Shown here: positions 46,601 to 58,096 of the stretch, one piece after another | Numbering within the stretch: the stretch's first letter is position 1 | Layout: each line of letters starts with the position of its first letter | From: Callorhinus ursinus | Taxonomy: Eukaryota > Chordata > Mammalia > Carnivora > Otariidae | DNA length: 64,000 bases | Direction of reading: 5' to 3' | NCBI RefSeq assembly: GCF_003265705.1 | Contig: NW_020313044.1 | Location: 2,623,223 to 2,687,222 of the forward strand | Position numbers and translations under genes: made by a program | The notes under the pieces: model-generated | What the model was told of the DNA's origin: nothing | Seen by the model: the letters and a program-made list of their open reading frames with translations, nothing else | The model's database searches: none

Positions 46601-47841
46601 GAGCACGCATCTGCACGTGAGCACGCATCTGCATGCACCCTTGATGGATGACCTTGGCCAACCACCCTTGCCTGTCTGTCTCTAGGAGGGAAGGGATTGT
46701 GGGGTGGGGCAGGGCACTTGGCGGGGTGCTTTGCAGAGCAACAAGTTCACCTCACGTGCCAAGACCCACAGCATCTCCAACAGGGACGTGAGGCTGTTGG
46801 CCCAGGGGGCAGATTCCGACTTGGGGCCTTAGCCTCTCTTCCCAGGCTCGACTTAGCTCTATGCAGTCACAAAGGAGGTGGCAATGGCCACTTGGCTCGG
46901 CTGCAGTCAAGGCTGCTTAGGCCTGACCTGATTGCAGCAGCAGCTCCCAGGTGCCAGAGATGGATGGATGGAGGTCATTGTGCAGCCCGCCTGGGCCCCC
47001 CACTGCCCACCAGTGGCCCTATGCTGACAGGCAGTGCTGACAACAGCCAAGGTGAGGGAGGGACAGGCAGCCACCAGCATGTTAATGATACAGACCTTGG
47101 CCCAGGCACCCTGCAGGCAAGTAATGGGCACAGAGAGGCCCAGCTGCCCCCCAAGGTCACACAGCCCTGCAGGGAGTCCCGTCCCCAGAGGTCCACATCT
47201 TCCCTGAGGGCCCCTTGAGGGCTCTTCCTGCCACATAGAATGGAGAATGGCTGGGGAGGGTGGGGGGGCTGCAGGAGGGTCCCCCCGAGGCCCCGACCCG
47301 GCTGCCAGAGCGGACACTTTCATCTCTCTTCGCCTGTCGACCTGCCATCCCTCAGCGGCATTAAATTCCCCTCCTGCCAGAGAACAAGGGCTGCCTCAGA
47401 TTCCAGGCAGCAGGGCGTGAAGATGGGGCGGGCCCAGGGGAGGGGAGCGGAGGTCCTCCAGGGCTCCAGGCCTGGGTGCAGAGTGACTCGGGGGAGGGGG
47501 GAGGCTGGGGCTGGGGGCTCTGGCAGCCAGCTACCCAGGCCTCCTGATGCCCGATGATGGGTCAGATGCAGCTCCATTTCCTGCTGCCTTCACCCTCCTG
47601 ACTGATGCCTTCCTCTTCAGGTGCTACCTTCTCCAGGGCCCTTTGAACCCCAGCAGGCCAAGTTTAGTGCCCCTGCGTCACCCCCATCACCGTACTGATC
47701 ACTCTGGGTAGCATCACCTGACTTCAGGGCTGTGGCCAGCAGTTGAGTGGGGGTGGCATTGGCACCAGGAAACCTCTGTGGTCTGAATAAACACGTGACC
47801 TCTTCTTTCTGGGGCTTTTTTTCCCCCTCTCATGCATTTTC

Positions 47842-48052
47842 TTTTTTTTTTTTTTTTTTTTAAAGATTTTATTTATTTATTTGAGAGACAGAGAGAATGA
47901 GAGAGAAAGCACATGAGATGGGGGGAGGGTCAGAGGGAGAAGCAGACTCCCTGTTGAGCAGGGAGCCCGATGCGGGACTCGATCCCGGGACTCCAGGATC
48001 ATGACCCGAGCCGAAGGCAGTCGCTTAACCAACTGAGCCACCCAGGCGCCCC
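47842..48052 (-). mobile_element. Can-SINE, minus strand, with target-site duplication
   Basis: A T run and AAAGATTTTATTTATTTATT (reversed tail) run through to AGCCACCCAGGCGCCCC (reversed head). Direct repeats CTCTCATGCATTTTC at 47827-47841 and 48053-48067 bracket it. Confidence 0.96.
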
Positions 48053-48229
48053 CTCTCATGCATTTTCAACCCTAATTGGGAGTGTTGTTCACAGGTGGGG
48101 GAGACTTACTAGAAAGAACCCCCTTTCCTTAGCCACCCGGAACCTCCATACTCTGCATCTCTACCCTTGGTTAGAGGTGCTAAAGCCTCTGGCCTCACAC
48201 TGCATAGAGCTTGTGGCCCTGTGTGCCAG

Positions 48230-48400
48230 GCCTTGGGCCGGCCCACAGCACTTACTCGCTCACCTAAGCCTCCCAGTAACCGTGAGGAGGGCATTGATTA
48301 GTTACCCCATTGTTCAACTGAGAAAGTTGAGGTTCAGAGAGGTAGAAGTGGAAAGACACACAAGGTCACCCAGATGGGTTCCTCTGGTTTCAGAGGCTAG
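48230..48400 (-). mobile_element. MIR fragment, minus strand
   Basis: CCCATTGTTCAACTGAGAAA, GTTGAGGTTCAGAGAGGTAG and CACAAGGTCACCCAGATGG fit the reversed MIR. Confidence 0.7.
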
Positions 48401-50786
48401 CCCTTAAACACCTGGTTATGCTTCAGGCTTTGGCTGGAAGGAACCTCCCACCCCCACCCCACATGCTGCCTGTGATCATGCCCAGATGTGGGATTAAGGT
48501 CAAGCATTTCTTCCTTAAACTTTTCTGCACTTTCTGACTCTTTTTTTTTTTTCACTTTTTTGTTTTTGTTGTTGTAATAAATACATATTGCTTTTCAAAT
48601 CAGAAAACCCAATAAAATTCTTTAACCAAGAAAGGTTTGGAAACAAAGAGCACTGTGTGGAGTGAGGGTGGAGGATAAGAGGGTAACTCAGGATCACTGC
48701 CCCCTCCCCTGGAATGACAGGGTTTGGGTATTTGGGGGGGCCCAGAGTGGGAGCAGCTTGAATCTAGGAGGGCCTCAGCCTCCGTGGCGACTTGCCACCA
48801 CGCTCCCAGCCCCTCCCCCAGCTCTGAGGCCTGCCCAGAACGGGGCACTGCCTGTGGCTGAAATTTGGCCCTGCTGCAGCAGGATCCAGAGGCAGCCGCT
48901 GGGGTCCGGGGGGAGTGACTGCGAGGGTGAGGGCCAGGGCAGTGCCCGCCGTTGATAAGGCGACAGAGCCCTCGGGAGCCAGGACTCAGTGAAGCCATGG
49001 AAACGTGGCTGAGGTGTGAGGCTGGCTCAGCGCTTCCCTCAGGTGGCCACCTCCCAGGCCTGGCCGGGCCCCAGCAAGACAGGCCCATCCACTCCCTGAC
49101 CTCCTGAGGACCAGGCTTGGGCCGGCAGCTGCGCAGGCTTGATGTTGCCCCTGGCCACGTTCCCCAGGGCCAGGCTGGGGTCAAGCCTCGGGTCTGAGAG
49201 GGGAGAGCTGAGGACAGAGGTGAGGGTGCTCCGAGTCCTCTGCCCCCAAATCCCCTGACCCCATTCAATCCCTCCCACCTTCTGCTGCCCGCTTCCTTTC
49301 CTATAAATGTGTGCATTATTTACCTTAAGCATTTTGATAAATCATAATAGCAGAGACATCTGCTGTCAAAACTGCAAACTGCATTTGGGGCTCAGCTGGT
49401 GGCCGAGGGCTAGAGGCTGGGGGTGCAAGGGTTCTGATGGTCCAAGGGGGATAATATGGATGTCCCCCCACTCTTCATCCAGGGCAGGGCCTTGAAGGGG
49501 GCCCCAGGCCCCATCCTTTGGGACCCCTCCTCACCAGTTGCTGACCATGAAACCTTCCCAAGGAGGCTATCCACCCCCCCACCCCCCGATCTGTGTTCCC
49601 TCCTTCCTGCCTCCCTCTGCCTCAGAATTAATGCAGCCGTGACAGCGGCTGAGAAGTCCCCGGAGCTGAGATTAACTCCCGGGGCAGCAAGGCGGGGTTG
49701 ACCATGGGAGGCTCTGGAGCGGGGGGCTGATGCATAGTCCTCACGAGATTAATCGCCCTGCAGCCCGCTTCATCACGAGGGTGCCCAGTGCCCTGACCCC
49801 CCACCACTGGCAAGAGCACTGGGCTCTGGGTCAGGAGACGGCCCTGCCTCCTGCAGCCCCCATAGCCCCCAGTCCAACTGGTGGGAGGATTTTGGTTGCT
49901 GAGACTGAGTCCCCTTCTCATTTTCTCTCGCCTTCCTGGTGGCCATCGAGAGCCCTGAGGACCAAGCAGCAATCCTGTGGCTTCCTTCTCTCCTGTTCCC
50001 AGCTTGGCTCAGCGGCCCAGGGAGGGGAAGGCTTTGACTCTCTCCCACCTCCTGCTGGTTCTGCTGGCCCTCCTGTTCTTCGGAGAGCAGAGCTGGGGGA
50101 CGGGGGGCTCGAAGAGGAGTGCCGTGGATCTGCCAGCTTTAGCCTAACGGGCCTGCTGTCCTGCCAGCCCCTCTACCCATCCCGGGGGTCTGTGGAGATG
50201 GTGGAGAGAGGGGATCGATCCCAGGCAGATACAGAGTAAGGTTGCTGGTTGATAAAGCACGGGGGTCAGGGACCTGGGTATTGGCCTTTCTCAGCCAATC
50301 ACCCACTTAAACATCTTCTAGGGCTGCAGCTAGTGGGACTGAGGTTAGATAGGGGAGTAAAATTCCCACGGCAGGCGGGACCTAAAGGAGGCAGAGCTGG
50401 TTGGAGTCCGCCTTGACTCTGCACGTCTGGCTGGAGAACCCTCATCTGTACACCCACGGCCCCGGGTGCCCCCATCACAACCCTGCTGGGATCATACTTG
50501 TTCACTTGCTGGTCTTCCCAGCTAGAAGGTGAGCTCCAAGGGGGAAGGGCTTGTCTTGTTAGCACCTGTTAGGTGCTCAGTAATGCTGAAGAACTGGATG
50601 AGTTGGAGGCAGAGGACATGGGTTGGCCCTTTGTTTAAGGAGCGGGAGGAAGAAGCTGTTGGGTCTGAGCTTGAGGATCCCAGCTGCAGACCCACAGGCT
50701 GGGAACTGCCAAGAGGGGACGCCAAGAGAAGAAAGGGCTTGCAGCCAGGTCCCAAGTTGATGCTCACAGGCTGTGTGACCTTCTCT

Positions 50787-50987
50787 CTCTCTTTTTTTAA
50801 AGATTTTATTTATTCATTTGACAGAGAGAGACACAGCGAGAGAGGGAACCCAAGCAGGGGCAGTGGGAGAGGGAGAAGCAGGCTTCCCGTGGAGCAGGGA
50901 GCCCGATGCGGGACTCGATCCCAGGACCTTGGGACCATGACCTGAGCCGAAGGTAGATGCTCAACTACTGAGCCACCCAGGCGCCCC
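50787..50987 (-). mobile_element. Can-SINE, minus strand, with diverged target duplication
   Basis: The reversed tail AAAGATTTTATTTATTCATT and reversed head GAGCCACCCAGGCGCCCC are present. The flanks TGTGTGACCTTCTCT (left) and TGTTTGGCCTTCTCT (right) are target-site duplications with two differences. Confidence 0.95.
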
Positions 50988-52487
50988 TGTTTGGCCTTCT
51001 CTAAGGAGCTTCTTCTCTAGGCCTCAGTTTACTCATCAGCAAGTAACATCACTTTTCCAGAGATGCTAGGAGGGTGGAATGAGAAGTCGTGTGTGCAAGA
51101 CATGTGAACTCTTAAGCCTTGTGCCCGTTGGTGAGCAAGAGATCTGCGTGGATGGGAAGAACTGAGAAGGCTTCTTGAAGGAGTGTGAGTGGAGCTGAGC
51201 CTCGAAGGACTGTGCTGCTTACCTAGGAGACATGGAGACTGGTACTTTTGGAGCAGTGAGGAGACCATACCGGAGGGGGCCCCAGGGACTGCAGAGTCAA
51301 CCCCAAACTCCAGGATGAGTGTATATGTTTTGTCTTGGGGACAGTGGAAGCCAATGATGGTTCTGGAACCTGGGCAGCCTTTGAAGGGACTTAGGTCTGG
51401 AGTGAAATCTCCAGTCAACCTGGGTATGTGGGGCAAATGCCTGACCATTCCCCAGACCCTGCACCAGGGGTGGGGAGTCAGCAGGGGGTGTGATCCCTGT
51501 CAGGTCCCCATCCAAGGAAACTAAAACATACCCTGTGCTAGAAAATGGGGGGCTAGGCTTGACAAGAAGTGATCTGTCAGTTTTGGGGCCCTGACCCCTC
51601 ATTAGAGGATAAAGAATCCAAGCCAGGCTGGTTGGAGGGCTGTAGAACCCGTTCACTTCCTGGAGATGGGGATATAGGGACATCTGGACCCCAACTCCTA
51701 CTGCTAAGACCCTAGAGGGAGCAGAGTGCTGGGCTGGGAGGCAAGGGGCTAGGACTTCCATCCAAGCCATACCCTCTAGCTGCCTTCGTGATCACATGAC
51801 CAAATGCATAGCCAACCCTTCCTTTGCCTGGCTTCCCCAGTCAGTGCAATGGAGTTCCTTTCGGCATCAATCAGGCAAAGTTCTAGGCCTTTCCTGGGGT
51901 GTTAGGCCTCAGGAGGGAGCTGTAATTTCGGGGTCCTTCACTCCAGCCCCCTCCCCCACCGTTGTGCTAGGCCCCCTCCCTTCTTCTGCTCTGCCACCCA
52001 CACCCCCCTCACCCCTGACCCTGTGGCCAGCAGCCTCTGCTGCTGTCATCCGTTGTCATGGGAACCTTGCAGCTCTGACCTGGCAGCGCAGGAGAAAGCT
52101 GGCCCGGAGCTCCTAGCAGGGGAAGCCGAGGGTAGCAGGGGGTGAGGGGGGGGTGCCCATCCCTGTCAGGTTGGCTGGGTTCTGATGCACCCCATGGGAA
52201 GGGGGCATTGGAAAAATAACTCAGATTGTGGGGGGAGGTGCAGGGTCTCAGGGCCTGACTGCTCCCACTCCCTGGGGTCTCTGCCCCTTTCCAGGCTACC
52301 CCCCCCCAGCCCAAACCTGGCTCCAGGCTGGCAGTGGTAGGGAGGGGTGGCGGGGACCTTCCCATTTCCCTCACTGCCTATGGTTGTTCAGAGCCCTGAG
52401 CTCAGCTCATTCTCAAGGCTAAAAATACCAGGGAGGCGGCAGCGGCAGCTCCCCTGACACCCTGTCCGCTGCACCCCCCCACCAGCA

Positions 52488-52539
52488 ACACACACACACA
52501 CACACACACATGCACACACACACGCGCGCGCATGCACAC
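52488..52539. repeat. 52-bp alternating purine-pyrimidine tract
   Basis: (AC)n, then CATGCACACACACACGCGCG and CGCATGCACAC, keeps strict alternation. It is a second candidate Z-DNA-forming tract. Confidence 0.93.
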
Positions 52540-52634
52540 CCGCGCACGCGCGCAGCCTGGACCAGGTGCCAAGGTGCAGCTTAACCGGCACAGTGCAATA
52601 GTCCATGGAGTTAAGTGCCGTCCTGCCCCCGTGT

Positions 52635-52745
52635 GAGACCTAGACCCGGGTTCCACTACCACCTCTGACCTCAAGTTGCTGTGTGATCTTGGGGTAGTCC
52701 TTTGGTTTCTCCAGGCTTTGGTTTCCCTTTCTGTGTAATGAAGGA
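52635..52745 (+). mobile_element. MIR fragment
   Basis: CTAGACCCGGGTTCCACTAC, AAGTTGCTGTGTGATCTTGG, then GGCTTTGGTTTCCCTTTCTG. Confidence 0.7.
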
Positions 52746-53091
52746 GCTACCAGGGAGAGGGGATGCTCAGGAATGGAGGAGAGTCTGCCCCATCTCATTT
52801 AACGACCATAATAGTCCTGGCAGCTCCCTGAAGTATGCAGTGGGTCATAATCTCCCTTTTCTATCAAGCACATGGACACTGGAGAGGTGGGGGTGGCTCA
52901 AGGGGTGCTAACTGGGCCTTTGTGTTCCTGGGTGGCCCTCTCCTATCCTGCAGTGGCAAGCTGAGCTTTTGGGACTCACAGGCATTTGGTGAAATACAGG
53001 TCTATGTCCCCACAGTAGGGTGGGGGTTAGCTCCCTCAAATCTCACAGGAGTTCCCAGTTCTGTGAGCCTGATCTGGACTGAGGAGGAGTT

Positions 53092-53385
53092 CACACTGCC
53101 CTCCGCCCAGGGTCTGGCTGAGGCTTGAGTTGAGGATCCACACTGCCCAGCCAGGGTGTGGTTGCTCTTCAGGTGAGTGTCTACATTGTCCATTTGCTCA
53201 AAGCCTGGCTGAGGCATGGAGTCACTGTCCATAGTGCTCACCCCCTGGGCTTGACCAAGGCTGGGGTGAGTGTCCATGCCACCTCTCAGCCCAGTCTTGG
53301 CTAAGGCCAAGCTAAGGGTCCACAGTACCCACAAGGAGCTGGGTTCAAGATGAGTATCCACACTGCCCATTTGCCTTGGGCCTAT
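53092..53385 (+). repeat. Degenerate minisatellite, unit about 45 bp, seven copies
   Basis: The phrase CCACACTGCCC or a close variant recurs at about 53092, 53139, 53182, 53230, 53275, 53321 and 53359 (spacing 47, 43, 48, 45, 46 and 38). Between the phrases come AGCCTGGCTGAGGC-like and GTGAGTGTC-like segments. Because the unit averages near a multiple of three, the minus strand shows a repetitive open frame (VDTHL..), which I do not take as a gene. Confidence 0.8.
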
Positions 53386-53977
53386 GTCTTCTTTCCACCA
53401 GCCCTGGGCTCAGACTTCATTTTGGATTTCATACTCTCTCTTCTCTCCTGGAAACCAGAATTTTTGCTCATCTCCTCTGCTTTAGAGGAGGCCCAGTGTC
53501 ATCAGTGGACCAATGTGGGAAAGAAACACGGGTGCCCCTGCTATTTCCAGGACCTTCCTGGAGCCCATAGAATCCACCATGGAAGTCACAGCCTTTGAGC
53601 ACTGAAAGGCCTGGAAAACCAAGCCCAGCTCTCAGGGAATCCTGGGGGTCTGCTGTTGTGAAACCGGAGTCACCGAGTCCTTCTCCTTCCCCCTTGCCCT
53701 GCCACCCAACTCCACTGACATCTTGAGAACCACAGGGCATACTTCCCCACAGATCCAAGGTCTCCTGCAGGAGCAGGGCATGGAATTTCAAAGGGGCCAC
53801 CTAATCCTGCAGTGCAGAGGAGGCTTTGAGTCATGCAGTCTAGGTTTGCGATGCCAGCTTGCCTTCAATTACTGTGTGACCTTGGGCGGGACACTTCGTC
53901 TTTCTGGGTCTCTTTGTCCTCCCATAGAACAGGTGTTTTTCTTTCTTTTCTTTTTCTTTCTTTTTTTCTTTCTCTCC

Positions 53978-54040
<63 letters not shown>

Positions 54041-54052
54041 TTTCTTTCTTTT

Positions 54053-54452
54053 NNNNNNNNNNNNNNNNNNNNNNNNNNNNNNNNNNNNNNNNNNNNNNNN
54101 NNNNNNNNNNNNNNNNNNNNNNNNNNNNNNNNNNNNNNNNNNNNNNNNNNNNNNNNNNNNNNNNNNNNNNNNNNNNNNNNNNNNNNNNNNNNNNNNNNNN
54201 NNNNNNNNNNNNNNNNNNNNNNNNNNNNNNNNNNNNNNNNNNNNNNNNNNNNNNNNNNNNNNNNNNNNNNNNNNNNNNNNNNNNNNNNNNNNNNNNNNNN
54301 NNNNNNNNNNNNNNNNNNNNNNNNNNNNNNNNNNNNNNNNNNNNNNNNNNNNNNNNNNNNNNNNNNNNNNNNNNNNNNNNNNNNNNNNNNNNNNNNNNNN
54401 NNNNNNNNNNNNNNNNNNNNNNNNNNNNNNNNNNNNNNNNNNNNNNNNNNNN
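54053..54452. other. Assembly gap, 400 N
   Basis: Exactly 400 N between a (CTTT)n tract on the left and a (CCTT)n tract on the right. The gap lies inside the expanded pyrimidine tail of a minus-strand Can-SINE. Confidence 0.99.
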
Positions 54453-54537
54453 TTCCTTCCTTCCTTCCTTCCTTCCTTCCTTCCTTCCTTCCTTCCTTCT
54501 TTCTTTCTTTCTTTTTTTTAAGAGAGGGAGTGAGAAG

Positions 54538-54661
54538 GGCACATGGGTGGCTCAGTCAGTTAAGCGCCTGACTCTTGGTTTCAGCTCAGGTCATGATCTC
54601 AGGGTCATGAGATTGAGCCCCACGTCACTTTCCATGCTCAGCGTGGAGTCTGCTTGGCATA
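54538..54661 (+). mobile_element. Plus-strand Can-SINE head inside the minus-strand copy
   Basis: Reads GGGTGGCTCAGTCAGTTAAG, then the B-box area GATTGAGCCCCACGTC and GTGGAGTCTGCTTGGC, and then switches directly into reversed head sequence. It lacks its own tail and target duplication, which favours inversion or template switching over a second clean insertion. Confidence 0.8.
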
Positions 54662-54767
54662 AATTAAGAGTCAGATGCTTAACAGAGTGAGCCACCCAGG
54701 TGCCCTGAACAGGTGTTTATAGTACCTATTCATAAGGGTTGCTGTGAGGATTAAATGAGATATTTCT

Positions 54768-54954
54768 TTTTTTTTTTTTTAAGATTTTATTTATTTATTT
54801 GACAGAGAGAGACACAGCGAGAGAGGGAACACAAGCAGGGGGAGAGGGAGAGGGAGAAACAGGCTTCCTGCTGAGCAGGGAGCCCGATGCGGGGCTTGAT
54901 CCCAGGACCTGAGCAGAAGGCAGACGCTTAACCACTGAGTCACCCAGGCGCCCC
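54768..54954 (-). mobile_element. Can-SINE, minus strand, 15-bp target duplication
   Basis: The reversed tail (T run, AAGATTTTATTTATTTATT) and reversed head (CACCCAGGCGCCCC) are bounded by perfect AAATGAGATATTTCT repeats at 54753-54767 and 54955-54969. It sits inside a MIR. Confidence 0.97.
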
Positions 54955-55539
54955 AAATGAGATATTTCTATAAAGTGTCCAGCAGAGTAAAGCACTCAGT
55001 AATCATCCTTTCTGGAGGCTAGAAGGGGAGATGCATGCTCTGAAAAGGTTCTAGGATATTTGTTTATTAATTATTCCGGTGTCAAAAACTATGTTGATTG
55101 CTAGGTCTCAGGGCTTAAGGCCCCAGGTGGGGTCCCCCACTCTGAACTAGGGGCCTCCAAAAGAGAAGCATTACCCATTCATTTTGTGAACATATTCTCA
55201 GCCCATAAATGGATGCTCTTAAGTAAAACATCCATGAACTGCATCACATTGGTGGGGAAAATTAGATGTAAATTAGATAATTAAAAATGAAGCTGATGCC
55301 CGCTGCTTGACACTATTACCTCTTATTAAAAGTTATGAGAGACGGACCTGGGAGAGGTGGGAAGTCGGTGGGAGGCATCTGATAAGGGATGGGGGCTGCA
55401 AGGGATTGCCTACTGGAGCTGTTTGGTCTTTGGAAGAGTCAGACCTAGGGGATGGTCCTGCATGGGCTCTGGAGAGTTCTGGAGGCGCTGGGACCAGAAT
55501 CCTGGGTGTGGGCCTATGTTCTGAAGATTGTGGGTCTCT

Positions 55540-55715
55540 GGGTCAGTGCCTTCCCCTTGACAAGCCTCGATGTTTTTTCATCTGTAAAAGAAGGCTAATA
55601 GCAAAACCTACCTCCCAGGGCTGAAGCAGGGGTGAGGTGAGATGACATCTAGAAAGTACCCAGCCCGGGCCTGGCACATAGTAGGCGTTCACTGAATAGC
55701 TGTGGTGAAGAGCAT
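55540..55715 (+). mobile_element. MIR fragment
   Basis: TTTTTTCATCTGTAAAAGAA, then ACCTACCTCCCAGGGCTGAA, CCGGGCCTGGCACATAGTAG and GCGTTCACTGAATAGC. Confidence 0.8.
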
Positions 55716-56379
55716 ACTATCACTACCAGCATCGCGAGTGAGTCCCTCTCAGCAGCAGGCCCTGAGCTGCAGGACTTTGCAGGCGAAAGTGTGTACCCAG
55801 GCCGCCCCTGTTAGCGCATGGGGAGGGTACAGTTATCCCTACTGCATTTGATGAGGAAAGCAAGGCTCCCTCAGGGGAGTAAGGGGTCCAGGGTCACACA
55901 CCCTGTGAGGTAAGTGGCACTGTTTATTATTCGCAGGTCAGAGAGGAACCTGAGGAACAGTACTCCGCATACAGTCTCTGCTTCCCAAACTTAACAGGTT
56001 ACATGACTCCTTCCTTTTCTTGTGCACCTGCCCTGTGCTCTTGGTCCAGGCTGGGTGTGTGGCCAGAGGGGGGTCACTCTGGAGTGAGGAAGGCAGCCGG
56101 AGAGGCTAAGTCCCAAGGGAGTATTCTAAGTCCCAGAGCAAGAGTCCAGAGAATACACAGGCCTGGGAAGGGGGTTCTGAGGACTCCCGGGGAGGTGCGG
56201 TCTGGTTCAGCAGCACAAGAGATTGGAGGAGACTGGAGGATGGGCAAAGCAGGTAACAGGAGCAGCCCAAGCAAAGGCTGGGAGGCTGGAAAGCCGGCGG
56301 CCAGGCCTGTGGTGGGCTGTGGAGGGTGCACGATGAGGGGGTGGGAACACGGAGCGGGTGAGTCACCGTTTCTGAGCCA

Positions 56380-57150
56380 GGCAGGCGGCTGCTGCGGAGC
56401 GGGGGGCGCATTCCTGGCTGGCAGGGCGGCCGGCACTAATGTCTTTCCCACATGGCCCCGAATTCCCGGCTCTCGGCACGATCACACGGGCGAGACGCTC
56501 CCGCGGCCACCCCCGCCCCAGCTGCCTCCTTCCCACAGAGCGGGGAAGGGGGAGGGAGTGTGGTGCAGGCGGGCGGAACTGGCCTCTCCCGGGAGGGCTA
56601 GGGGTCTGGCGGGCCCGGGCTCGGCCTCCCGAGGGGCCTGCGCCCACAGCGCACGCTGAGCCCTGCGAGCCACTAGCAGGGCGGTTTTAATCAGAATAAG
56701 AGCGGGGCTGGGCCTGTGAGGCGGCGGCGGACGGAAGGAGGCGCGGACCGGCCATGGGTCCCTGGCCACATCCCTGCTTCTCTGGCCCCCATTCACCCAC
56801 CCCCGCCCTGCGAGGAGCCCTGGCGGAGAGGGAGCGTCGCTGCAGGGCGCCCTGGACGACTGGCGGCGGGACCGGCCGCAACTCCGGCCGCCTCCGATTG
56901 GACGCCATCTACACCCTCCCCTCCTTCCTGACCCTTGGGCCCTGGCTGGGGTGGGGGCCTATCGGAGGCTGCGGTGCATCCGGTGGGGAACGGGGGCGGG
57001 GGGTTCCTGGAAGAGGCCACACCCAGGCCCTCATTCTGTGGGGCGGACAGCCCGCGCTCAGACGAAGGGGACCGTGAGCCACTGCTCTCCCACGCAGCCC
57101 CTGTCGCTGGGCCAGGCCCCTGGGGGGAAACTGAGGCTGCGAGGGTGGAG
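56380..57150. promoter_or_regulatory. Orphan CpG-rich block downstream of CXXC5
   Basis: GC and CpG content rise clearly compared with flanking DNA, including GGCGGCGGCGGACGG near 56720 and CGCTGCAGGGCGCC near 56840, with an embedded TTTTAATCAG patch. No gene starts here that I can recognise. It may be an unannotated promoter, an enhancer-type CpG island or simply GC-rich DNA. Confidence 0.4.
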
Positions 57151-57789
57151 GGGCCCACCCAGAGCTCCCTGTCTGCTGGGGAAAGTTGGCGGGTGTCCCT
57201 CCCAGCTGGGCTCACAGGCGCTAATGAGAGTTAAATGTGGGCCGTGAGTCACCTCGAGAGGGGGGGAAGAGGGGGCTGGAACCACCCCCAGATGTGGATC
57301 CTGGGTGGAATGGAGGTTTGTCCAGACCATTCAGCCTTTCCCTCACTTCCCCCCTACTTTACCCCCTACTCCTTGGCAGGTGGGACATGGATTCCTGACC
57401 TAGCAGATCAGGCCCTGTCACCTGGGTCAACCTCTCCCAAAAGGACGGCTGCCTTAAGGAGTAAGATGGGGGTGGGCGTCAGGAACTATGGAACCACAGG
57501 GGAATTCCAAATCCCAGGATGGGGTCCAGTACCCCAGGACTTGGGGGTTGGACCAACACCCGGGATTGTCTAGTGGCTGTGAGCCTTGGGGTATAGTGAT
57601 GTATCTTGGGATGGGGGGTGGGCAAAGGGCCCAGGCCACCCGGGAGGAGCCCTTCAACCCGCTAGGGCCCATCTGGCCTCACTCAGACCACCAGGCTCTG
57701 ACCACACAGGGTGTCTGTCCCCCCCACTTCCCAGCCCTGACCTCAGGCCAGCACAGGGACTCCAGTCTGTGGTCCTTATGGCAGGGCAG

Positions 57790-58020
57790 ACCGTGTGTAT
57801 GTATGTGTGTACATGCATGTGCCCCTGGGACTGGGTCTATTTGTGCTGCTGTGTGCGTTTGTGACCGAATGTGCAGTTGTGTATATTTATGTGAGCCTGG
57901 CTGGCTGTGTGGGCCTTAGCGTTGCAGGTGGCTTGAGAGGGGATGTGGGTTTCTGCATGTCTCTCTCCGTGTGTCCCCTCTGTGTCTCCATGTGGGTCTT
58001 TCCGTGTGACCGTGTCTGTG
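57790..58020 (+). repeat. TG-rich degenerate tract
   Basis: TGTGTATGTATGTGTGTACA, then phrases such as TGTGTGCGTTTGTGACC and CCGTGTGTCCCC. A weaker example of the TG-biased patches at 11.6 and 45.1 kb. Confidence 0.65.
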
Positions 58021-58065
58021 TCAGCCTAGCCCCATCCACAGGATCCCTGGCTCCTCCTTGAGCAC

Positions 58066-58096
58066 CCTCTCACCACCACCACCACCATCACCACCG
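58066..58096. repeat. (CAC/CAT)n trinucleotide repeat
   Basis: About ten CAC units with CAT interruptions, following TGAGCACCCT. Confidence 0.9.

Larger units (their letters stand above)
53939..54706 (-). mobile_element. Can-SINE, minus strand, expanded tail, gap and inner inverted SINE head
   Basis: Target-site duplications GAACAGGTGTTT at 53927-53938 and 54707-54718 show that everything between arrived at, or grew within, one insertion site. The left part is a very long (CTTT)n/(CCTT)n tract containing the 400-N gap. The right end is the reversed SINE head (GCCACCCAGGTGCCC). Between them, about 54538-54661, lies SINE head sequence in the opposite, plus orientation. The total is therefore a fold-back composite rather than a simple copy. 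Confidence 0.85.
53845..55010 (+). mobile_element. MIR split by two Can-SINE insertions
   Basis: ACTGTGTGACCTTGGGCGGG and TCTTTGTCCTCCCATAGAA are followed by SINE 53939-54706, then CTATTCATAAGGGTTGCTGT and GAGGATTAAATGAGA, then SINE 54768-54954, then AAGTGTCCAGCAGAGTAAAG and CACTCAGTAATCATC. Joined without the SINEs, these pieces follow the MIR consensus in order. Confidence 0.8.

Noticed and set aside
53002..53370. 122-codon minus-strand frame with repeated VDTHL-type motifs
   Set aside because: It is the reading of a degenerate 45-bp minisatellite. Unit length near a multiple of three explains the open frame.
53723..54690. Open frames of 225-285 codons spanning the N run
   Set aside because: They consist of the pyrimidine repeat and undefined bases; a stop-free stretch across N carries no information.
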